The notes beneath the pieces are model-generated. The model did no database searches. It was given only the letters and a program-made list of their open reading frames with translations, and was not told where the DNA came from. A DNA stretch of 64,000 nt from Haematobia irritans (taxonomy: Eukaryota > Arthropoda > Insecta > Diptera > Muscidae): the NCBI RefSeq assembly GCF_050003625.1, contig NC_134398.1, forward strand, positions 17,806,997 through 17,870,996. Reading direction: 5' to 3'. Shown piece after piece: positions 45,958 to 53,858 of this stretch. Positions within the stretch are counted from its first letter, which is position 1; each line of letters starts with the position of its first letter. The position numbers were made by a program, and so were the translations under genes.

Positions 45958-46312
45958 AACTGACAACTACACTAAAATCGATGATTTGATGGTGGCAAAG
46001 GAAAATAGAGATGTTTGTATGAATTTATTTCGGCATAAGTCGGCTATCATAAACCTTTTTTCGGGAGATTCAAGTGTAGTTCACTTTGGGTTGAATGAAT
46101 TACCCGAATTTATTCTGATAATTGGTTGATAGTTTTGCAGCAAGTAGAGGATGCTGATGAGGAATGTGGTAATTCCGAAACGTGCGTCCATCCAACCATC
46201 TTGCAGTCTATAGGGCTTTGCCTAAATAAATTTGACAAACATTATTTTCTTCTGTTGTAGTTTAAGCTACTTTTGTAGTTTAGTCAAAGCTGAGATCAAA
46301 ACAACAAATATG
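45958..46312 (+). mobile_element. R element, copy 2, with a canonical hammerhead
   Basis: It matches 30353-30797 from AAATCGATGATTTGATGG through ATTTATTTCGGCATAAGTCG to a shortened tail (TTTAGTCAAAGCTGAGATCA). It sits inside the CTAAAG-variant array, which continues on both sides. Flanking duplication is not resolved because the target is repetitive. Confidence 0.75.
46140..46204 (+). ncRNA. Hammerhead ribozyme, full consensus, minimal stem III
   Basis: Stem I pairs GCAAG (46140-46144) with CTTGC (46200-46204) and GGATG (46149-46153) with CATCC (46189-46193). The core is CTGATGA (46154-46160). Stem II pairs GGAAT (46161-46165) with ATTCC (46172-46176). GAAA is at 46177-46180. Stem III is ACG/CGT closed by a 2-nt loop, and self-cleavage is expected after GTC at 46186-46188. 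Every invariant core base is present. Minimal hammerheads like this are known in Penelope-like elements and retrozymes, where they process tandem transcripts. Activity here is inferred. Confidence 0.85.
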
Positions 46313-46314
46313 AA

Positions 46315-47398
46315 ATAAAATTTTGACAACATTTTCTAAAGAAATAAAATTTTGACTGAATTGTCTAAAGAAATAAAGTTTTGACAAAATTTTCTATAGA
46401 AATAAAATTTTGACAACATTTTCCAAAGAAATAAAATTTTGACAAAATTTTCTAAAGAAATAAAATTTTGAAATAATTTTCCAAAGAAGTAAAATTTTGA
46501 CAAAATTTTCTAAAGAAATAAAATTTTGAAATAATTTTCCAAAGAAATAAAATTTTGACAAAATTTTCTAAAGAAACAAATTTTGATAAAAATTTTTATA
46601 GACGAAAAAATTTTGACAAAATTTTCTAAAAAAGTAAAATTTTGAAAAAAAATTCTAGAGAAATAAAATTTTGACAAAATTTTCTATAGAAATAAGATTT
46701 GATAAAATTTTTTAACGAAATAAAATTTTGACAAAATTTTCCTAAGAAATAAAATTTTGACAAAATTTTCTAAAGAAATAAAATTTTGACAAAACTTTCT
46801 AAAGAAATAAAATTTTGACAAAATTTTCTAAAGAAATAAAATTTTTACAAAACTTTTTATAGAAACAATTTTTGTCAAAATTTTCTAAATAAATAAAATT
46901 TTGGCAAAATTTTCTAAAGAAATAAAATTTTGACAAAATGTTCTAAAAAAGTAAAATTTTGAAAAAAAATTCTAGAGAAATAAAATTTTGACAAAATTTT
47001 CTATAGAAATAAGATTTGATAAAATTTTTTAACGAAATAAAATTTTGACAAAATTTTCCTAAGAAATAAAATTTTGACAAAATTTTCTAAAGAAATAAAA
47101 TTTTGACAAAATTTTCTAAAGAAATAAAATTTTGACAAAATTTTCTAAAGAAATAAAATTTTGACAAAATTTTCTAAAGAAATAAAATTTTGACAAAATT
47201 TTCTAAAGAAATAAAATTTTTACAAAACTTTTTATAGAAACAATTTTTGTCAAAATTTTCTAAATAAATAAAATTTTGGCAAAATTTTCTAAAGAAATAA
47301 AATTTTGACAAAATGTTCTAAAATAAAAAATGTTCTATAATAAATTTTGACAAAATTTTCTGAAGAAATAAAATTTTAGCAAAATTTTCCAAAGAAAA
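46315..47398 (+). repeat. 29-bp array, CTAAAG variant, with an 11-unit higher-order repeat
   Basis: Plus-oriented units centred on CTAAAG. The marker TTCTAAAAAAGTAAAATTTT occurs at 46624 and 46941 (317 bp, about 11 units). The same order of variants follows each occurrence: CTAGAG, AGATTTGATAAAA, TTAACGAAAT, CCTAAGAAAT, CTTTTTATAGAAACAATT. The second copy has two extra 29-bp units, which fits unequal exchange. Confidence 0.9.
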
Positions 47399-47670
47399 AA
47401 ATATATACAGTAGTAAGTTCGGCCGGGCCGAGTCACCATGAGTCATTCTAGAAGCCCAAGAAATAAAGTCGTGAGATCGGTCTATGTGGGGGCTATACCA
47501 AAACATGGACAGATAAGCACCATTTGCGACACACCTTTTTTCGGTCCTCAAACACCTCTAGATTTCCAATTTCAGGAAAATTGGTTAAAAACTACGGTTT
47601 GTATAAGCCCAAGACCCCAAATCGGGGTCATCATATCAGTCCAAGTTTTAACTTGGACTGATATGATGGA
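47399..47670 (+). mobile_element. Family D element, 3'-truncated, ending in a palindrome
   Basis: It begins TATATACAGTAGTAAGTTCG and GGCCGGGCCGAGTCACCATG, contains about one and a half 153-bp units (GGGGGCTATACCAAAACATGG), and stops at a near-perfect 40-bp palindrome (47629-47668). Confidence 0.8.
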
Positions 47671-47671
47671 C

Positions 47672-48568
47672 TGAATTTTCCAAAGAAATAAAATTTTGAC
47701 AAAATTTTCTACAGAAATAAATTTTTGAAAACATTTTCTAGCGAAATAAAATTTTGCCAAAATTTTCTATAGAAATAAAATTTTGACAAAATTTTCCAAA
47801 GAAATAATATTTGGAAAAATTCTCCAAAGAAATAAAATTTTGACAAAATTTTCTAAATTATTAATTTTGTTCGGCTTGAGGTCATAGAAACAATCGATTA
47901 TTGATTTGTTTTAATATTTATTTCCAATATTTCGGTTAGTGCCACTAACCATCTTCTGGGATTTTGTATGTGAGTTCGTGTGATGCTGTTCGTTCTCCAA
48001 TTCACCGTACACTAAAGAAATAAAATTATGACATCATTTTCTACCGAAATAAAATTTTGGCAAAATTTTCTAAAGAAGTAAGATTTTGACAAAACTTTTT
48101 ATAGAAACAAATTTTGACAAAATTTTCTATAGAAATAAAATTTTCACAAAATTTTCTAAGGAAATAAAATTTTTACAAAATTTTCTAAAAAAGTAAAATT
48201 TTGACAAACTTTTCTAGAGAAATACATTTTTGACAAAATTTTCTATAGAAATAAATTTTGATAAAATTTTCGATAGACGAAAAATGTTGACAAAATTTTC
48301 TAAAGAAATAAAAGTTTTACAGAATTTTCCAAAGAAATAAAATTTTGGTAAAGTTTTCTTATGAAGTAAGAATTTGACAAAACTTTTTATAGAAACAAAT
48401 TTTGACAAAATTTTCTAAATAAATAAAATTTTGGCAACATTTTCTAAAGAAATAAAATTTTGACAAAATGTTCTAAAAAATAAATTTCTACAAAATTTTC
48501 AAAAAAAGGTAAAATTTTGACAAAATTTTCTAAAGAAATAAAATTTTGACCAAATTTTCTAAAGAAAC
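47672..48568 (+). repeat. 29-bp array with a 140-bp foreign insert
   Basis: Plus-oriented mixed CTAAAG/CTATAG units are interrupted at 47870-48012 by non-array text. The array then continues to the family D terminus at 48569. Confidence 0.85.
47870..48012 (-). mobile_element. Possible Penelope-like 3' fragment with degenerate hammerhead fold
   Basis: On the minus strand it reads CAGAAGA, then the perfect hairpin GGTTAGTGGCACTAACC, then GAAA and AATATT..AATATT. That is the hammerhead order CTGANGA - stem II - GAAA - stem III, with the second core base changed. No clear stem I. The family is inferred from this order only. Confidence 0.35.
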
Positions 48569-48569
48569 A

Positions 48570-49402
48570 AGTATATACAGTAGTAAGTTCGGCCGGTTCG
48601 AATCTTAAATATCCACCACCATGAATCGTTCTAGAAGCCCAAGAAATAAATTCGGGAGATCGGTCTATATGGGGGCTATACCAAAACATGGCACCGATAG
48701 GCACCATTTGCGACACACCTATTTGTGATCTTAAAATACCTCTAGATTTTTAATTTTAAGCAAATCGGCTAGAAAATATAGTCTCTATACGCCCAAGAAG
48801 TAAAATCGGATATCGGTCTCAATGGGGGCTATACCAAAACATGGACTGATAGGCACCATTTGCGACACACCTCTTTACGGTCCCAAAATACCTCCAGATT
48901 TCTAATTTCAGGCAAATCGGATAGTAAAGACGGTTTCTAGAAGGCCAAGAAGTAAAATCGAGAGATCGGTCTATATGGAGGCTATACCAAAACATGAACC
49001 GATGGGCACCATTTTCGGCACACCTTTTTTTGGTCCGCAAATACCTCTAGATTTCCAATTTAAGGCAAATTGGATAAAAACTACGGTTTTTATAAGCCCG
49101 AGACCCCAAATCGGGTAGTCGGTTTATATGGGACTATATTAAAACTTGGACTGATATTGCCCATATTCGAATTTGACCTGCCTGCAAACAAAAAACGAAT
49201 CTGTGCCAAATTTCAGGACGATAGCGCCATTATTGAAGGCTGAAGCGTGATTACGACTGACAGACAGACGGACATGTTTATATCGTCTTAGAATTTCTCC
49301 CTGATCAAAAATATATATACTTTATATAGTCGGAAATCGATATTTCAGTGTGTTACAATCGGAATAACAAACTTATTATACCATCTATGGTGGTGGGTAT
49401 AG
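48570..49402 (+). mobile_element. Family D element, short full-length copy
   Basis: The 5' end ACAAGTATATACAGTAGTAA is followed by four unit landmarks at 48671, 48824, 48977 and 49130, each step 153 bp. The 3' part has ACGACTGACAGACAGACGG, TATATCGTCTTAGAATTTCT, CCCTGATCAAAAATATATAT, and the closing ACCATCTATGGTGGTGGGTAT. It has half the units of the copy at 28349-30240, so unit number varies between copies. Confidence 0.85.
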
Positions 49403-49812
49403 AAATAAAATTTTGACAAAATTTTCTATAGAAATAAAATTTTGACAAAATTTTCTATAGAAATAAAATTTTAACAAAATTTTTCTATGAAAATAAAATG
49501 TTGAAAAATGTTTCTATAGAAATAAAATTTCGACAAAATTTTCTATAGAAATAAAATTTTGACAAAATTTTCTATAGAAATAAAATTTTAACAAAATTTT
49601 CTATAAAAATAAAATTTTGACAAAATTTTCTATAGAAATAAAATTATGACAAAATTTTCTATAGAAATAAAATTTTGACAAAATTGTCCATACAAAAAAA
49701 CTTTGAAAAAATCTTCTATAGAAATAACATTTTGACAAAATTTTCTATATAAATAAAACTTTGACAAAATTTCTATAAAAATAAAATCTTGAAAAAATGT
49801 TCTAAAAAACAT
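49403..49812 (+). repeat. 29-bp minisatellite array
   Basis: About 14 plus-oriented CTATAG units. The variant order near 49690-49800 (CATACAAAAAAACTTTG, TTCTATAAAAATAAAATCTT) recurs at 57275-57370 and 58128-58220, showing shared ancestry of distant blocks. Confidence 0.9.
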
Positions 49813-50999
49813 AACTAACCACAAAATTTTGATCAAAAACTTCAAAATAAATTTTTTATTTGGTAAATTTTGTTGGACATTTTTATTGTGATTAGGAGTC
49901 GTCGGATATATACATTCAGTCAAAATGACACGAGGAGTGTACATATTCCTCTTTTCCTTTGCAAAATGTCCGCCCCTTAGCCTTATACCCATTTCAATCT
50001 TTTTATTGTTATCTTATTTCCACTTTAAATACAAAATCTTCTAGACTCATCAACATTTTTCAAGTCTTACAATTCTTTTGAAAATTTCTCCGTAGTTACT
50101 AAAAAATGTGCAACTCGTTGCCTTTGTCCATATTCTATTTTAGGGAAAAAATTTCTTGAGCTCCTTTGGAAATTTTCGGCTACTTAAAGAAAAAACCGAT
50201 TTTTGTAAGGAGTTACGTTATTTTCCTTTTCGCCTTTGTTACTGGTGCCACATTTTTTCCTCGTTAGACCGTCCTTTGCCTTATTGTTCAATGAAACTTT
50301 GAATAGTCTTAGTTTTTCCAATTCCTTTTCTACAACAGGGCCCCTGTAAGTCAGTCTTATTTTCTTCTTACAACGACAATGAATGAAAGTTTAACAATAG
50401 TTAAGAAACTTGGTGTGTTTTTTTTCTCTGTGAACATGTAAAGGCCATGTATAAAGTTTCCCGTTAGAGGCGAAACTTTGGAGAAAAGAAAATTGAAAAA
50501 TTAGTTAAAAATGGTCGTGGACATATAATTGACGGTGCGCTTGTAGACCTTAGGTATTGTTACATCGCCAGACATGTTTTCTTGAGTTGAGGGATATAAT
50601 TGAAATAATAAAGCTCGTGGGTATTGTAATAGTGCCACATCGACACCAATTAGAAAGTTTTGAGCGTTCGAGATTGTGTAAAAATTAATATTTGAAAATT
50701 AAAAAAAAAAATTGAAATTGTAAAAGAATAATTGTAAAGAAATTGAGAGGTCATTCAACACTATAACTTAAACTCAAAAAAAGTGAATACTGCAGGGCAC
50801 TAATTCCAATTTAAGTCGCTAATTTATTACAATTTCTGGGGAGTGATTCAAATTAACAATTGAAAAAATTCTATTTACTTTAAAATGAATTATTAAATAA
50901 AAGTAGTCCTGCAAAAATTACCATTTAAGCGCAATCATGCGATGTTACCGGTCTTTAGTTACAATTTCTCCAATATGAAAAAGTTTTATTGACATTATT
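49813..50999. other. Unique 1.2-kb spacer, no gene seen
   Basis: The open frame at 49630-49992 (minus) runs partly through the array and is rejected. I see no repeat or coding signal in the rest. Confidence 0.5.
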
Positions 51000-51110
51000 T
51001 ATATCCTAAACCACATAGTGGTCAGGGTAGAACAACATTGATCTGCCAAAAATGTGCCTACCGGAAATGTTCATTTTAGACTTCAAAAATTATAAACCGA
51101 TCTACTCATA

Positions 51111-51431
51111 CCCTGTTTCTGTATGTCGAACAAGAGTATTTCAAATGAAATAAAAATATTTGGGTTTCTCTATGTCGTCAGGCAAGTCACTTCATATTTT
51201 GTTGTCGAGTAACAAACGAACATATACAATAAGTGTCAAGAAAAAGGAAAAAACAATTTTGGAATTTGAATAAATTCTCAAGCCAAAAATTTGAAAATAC
51301 TCATTTTTGATTATCAATGTACTCTCATACAAACGATTTGAACTTTCAAAAATAGAGAAACCCAAATTGATTCGAATTCGAGTGACTGCTTTTCAGTCGA
51401 CTGGGTTATCGTTCGACATACAGAAGCAGGG
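51111..51431 (-). mobile_element. MITE with CCCTG ends, copy 2
   Basis: The ends CCCTGTTTCTGTATGTCGAA and TTCGACATACAGAAGCAGGG pair with one mismatch and are flanked by TA on both sides (51109-51110 and 51432-51433). The interior aligns along its length with 45498-45829 in opposite orientation. A TA duplication would fit Tc1/mariner-type mobilisation, but two bases are weak evidence. Confidence 0.85.
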
Positions 51432-51513
51432 TATCAGAATCTACTCCTGAGTCGATCTAGCCCATGGTGTCCGTCCGTTTGTTGTTTGACGTATTAGCCG
51501 ATCGTATTTAGAC

Positions 51514-52087
51514 TAGGGATCTATAGTAGAAACCAATATTCGATTTTTCGATTATTGACTTTTAATCCAAAATCGATTTTCGATTATTTTTACCAATCAA
51601 AATTCGAATATTCGATTTTTCATAATCGAATTTCATAGAAATAATGATTCTACAAAATATTCGATTATATGAAATCTATCTATATTTTTGTGAGTGTTAT
51701 CAACAATGGTTGTTAAGAAATGCCAACAATTAGTGTTCCAGTCAAACATGTTATTTGTTATTAATTTGTTTGATATATTTTTAAAATGTTCAAGGAATTA
51801 TTCATTTCCACCAATTTGATATTTTATTTAAACAATTTGTTCTTGTTCTCGTTTACTTACAACTAGGTACATTTCAGTTTAATTGAAACCACTGAATAAA
51901 ACATTAAAATCGATTTTTGATAGTCAAAATTAAAAAATAGTTCAAAATCTAAAATCGAATAGTCAAAATTAAAAATTAGTTGAAAATCTAAAATCGACTT
52001 TGCGATAATAATCGATTTCGACTTTTTTAGATTTTCATGCCAAAATTCGAATAATCGATAAATCGATTCTCGATTTATAGATCCCTA
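51514..52087. mobile_element. hAT-type MITE, 574 bp
   Basis: The terminal inverted repeats TAGGGATCTATA / TATAGATCCCTA are flanked by a perfect 8-bp duplication ATTTAGAC (51506-51513 and 52088-52095). TAGGG ends and 8-bp duplications are diagnostic of hAT elements. The interior is rich in TCGATT/AATCGA motifs arranged in opposite orientation in the two halves. No transposase frame, so it is non-autonomous. Confidence 0.92.
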
Positions 52088-52140
52088 ATTTAGACTTACA
52101 TGTAAACTAATTGAGCGATATCTTTTTTTTACGTTTGGCA

Positions 52141-53092
52141 CAGTTGTATAGAAATAAAATTTTGACAAAATTCTATATAGAAATGAAATTTTGACAAAAT
52201 TTTATATAGAAATGAAATTTTGAAAAAATTTTCTATAGAAACAAAAATTTTGAAAAATTTTCTATAGAAATAAAATGTTAACAAAATCTTTGTATAGAAA
52301 TTTAAATTTGACAAAATTTTTGTATAGAAATTAAAATTTGACAAAATTTTTTATAGAAATAAAATTTTAACAAAATTGTCCATAGAAATAAAATTTTGAC
52401 AAAATTTTATATAGAAATAAACTTTTGACAATTTTTTTTTAATACAAATACAATTTTGACAAAATTTTCTATAGCAATAAAATTTTGACAAACTTTTGTA
52501 TAAAAACAAACTGTTGACAAAATTTTTGAATGAGAATAAAATTTTGACAAATTTTGTATAGAAATTAAAATTTGACAAAATTTTCTATAGAAATAAAATT
52601 TTGTCAAAATTTTCTATAGAAATAAAATTTTGACAAAACCATATAAATAAAATTTTGCCCGATTTTCAGGAATCCAAAACTAATTGAGCGATGTCTTCTT
52701 TTTTACGTTTGGCACAGTTGTATAGAAATAAAATTTTGACAAAATTTTATATAGAAATAAAATTTTGACAAAATTTTATATAGAAATGAAAATTTGACAA
52801 AATTTTCTATGGAAATAAAATTTTGAAAAAATTTTCTGTAGAAATAAAATTTTGACAACATTTTCTATAGAAATAAAATTTTGACAAAATTTTCTATAAA
52901 AAAAATTTGAGAAAATTTTCTATTGAAATAAAATTTTGACAAACTTTTGTATAAAATTAAAATGTTGACAACATTTTTGTATGAAAATAAAATTTTGACG
53001 AAAGTTTTGTATAGAAATAAAATTTTGACAAAATTTTCTATACAAATAAAATTTTGAAGGAAATTTCTATAGAAATAAAATTTTGTTGTTGT
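52141..53092 (+). repeat. 29-bp array containing a 573-bp direct duplication
   Basis: Plus-oriented units. The non-array lead AATTGAGCGAT.TCTT then ACGTTTGGCACAGTTGTATAG occurs at about 52109 and again at 52682, each followed by array units. A block of lead plus array was therefore duplicated in tandem. Confidence 0.85.
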
Positions 53093-53197
53093 TTTTTATT
53101 GCAGCTTAAAACCATACATTGACTAAACTACAAGTGTAGCTTAACCAAAGAGGAAAAGAATGTTTGTCAAATTTATTTGGGCAAAGCTCTATAGACT

Positions 53198-53262
53198 GCA
53201 AGATGGTTGGATGGACGCACGTTTAGGAATTACCACATTCCTCATCAGCATCCTCTACTTGC
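53198..53262 (-). ncRNA. Hammerhead ribozyme motif with core G to T change
   Basis: On the minus strand it matches the consensus copy at 46140 except that GAAA reads TAAA (plus-strand base 53225). That G is the catalytic general base in hammerheads, so loss of activity is expected. Confidence 0.75.
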
Positions 53263-53333
53263 AGCAAAACTATCAACCAATTATCAGAATAAATTCAGGC
53301 AGTTTATTAAACCCAACAAAAACCACACTTGCT

Positions 53334-53398
53334 GCAAGTAGAGGATGCTGATGAGGAATGTGGTAATTCCGAAACGTGAGTCCATCCAACCATCTTGC
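53334..53398 (+). ncRNA. Hammerhead ribozyme motif, core intact, weakened stem III
   Basis: CTGATGA (53348-53354), stem II GGAAT/ATTCC, GAAA (53371-53374), and GTC at 53380-53382 with cleavage expected after 53382. Stem III reads ACG-TG-AGT, so one of its three pairs is lost. Confidence 0.8.
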
Positions 53399-53540
53399 AG
53401 TCTATAGGGCTTTGCCCAAATAAATTTGACAAACATTCTTTTTCTCAGTTGGTTAAGCTACACTTGTAGTTAAGTCAATGTATGGTTTTAAGCTGCAATA
53501 AAAAACAACAACAATGCTTAAAGAACAAAACCAACAATAA

Positions 53541-53858
53541 CAAAACAAAAGAAATAAAATTTTTACAAAATTTTCTATAGAAATAAAATTCTGACAAAAG
53601 TTTCCATATAAGTAAAATTTTGACAAAGTTTTCTATACAAAAAACTTTGACAAAATCTTCGATATAAATAAAATGTTGACAAAATTTTCAATATAAATAA
53701 AATTTTGAAAAAATTTTCTATGGAAATAAAATTTTGAAAAAATTTTCTATGGAAATAAAATTTTGACAAAATTTTCTATGGAAATAAAATTTTGACAAAA
53801 TTTTCTATAGAAATAAAATCTTGAGCAAATTTTCTATAGAAATGAAATTTTTACAAAA
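53541..53858 (+). repeat. 29-bp array, part left of the Helitron
   Basis: Plus-oriented units ending in TTACAAAA. The interrupted unit continues as TTTTCTATATAAATAAA at 56890. Confidence 0.9.

Larger units (their letters stand above)
51000..52145 (+). mobile_element. Decayed mini-me-like element hosting two MITEs
   Basis: With the two MITEs removed, the joined text reads CTACTCCTGAGTCGATCTAG, CCATGGTGTCCGTCCGTTTG, then TTTGGCACAGTTG. This is the order of core, GTCY tract and TTGGCACAAGTAGTTG in families A and C. No 153-bp unit can be recognised. Confidence 0.5.
53093..53540. mobile_element. R elements, inverted pair (foldback)
   Basis: A minus-oriented copy (about 53093-53330) abuts a plus-oriented, 5'-truncated copy (53331 to about 53520). 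Their last 170 bp are complementary, so the locus can fold into a long hairpin. The right copy begins three bases before its hammerhead stem I. Inverted terminal arrangements occur in Penelope-like elements. The open frame at 53160-53351 is part of this repeat. Confidence 0.8.
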
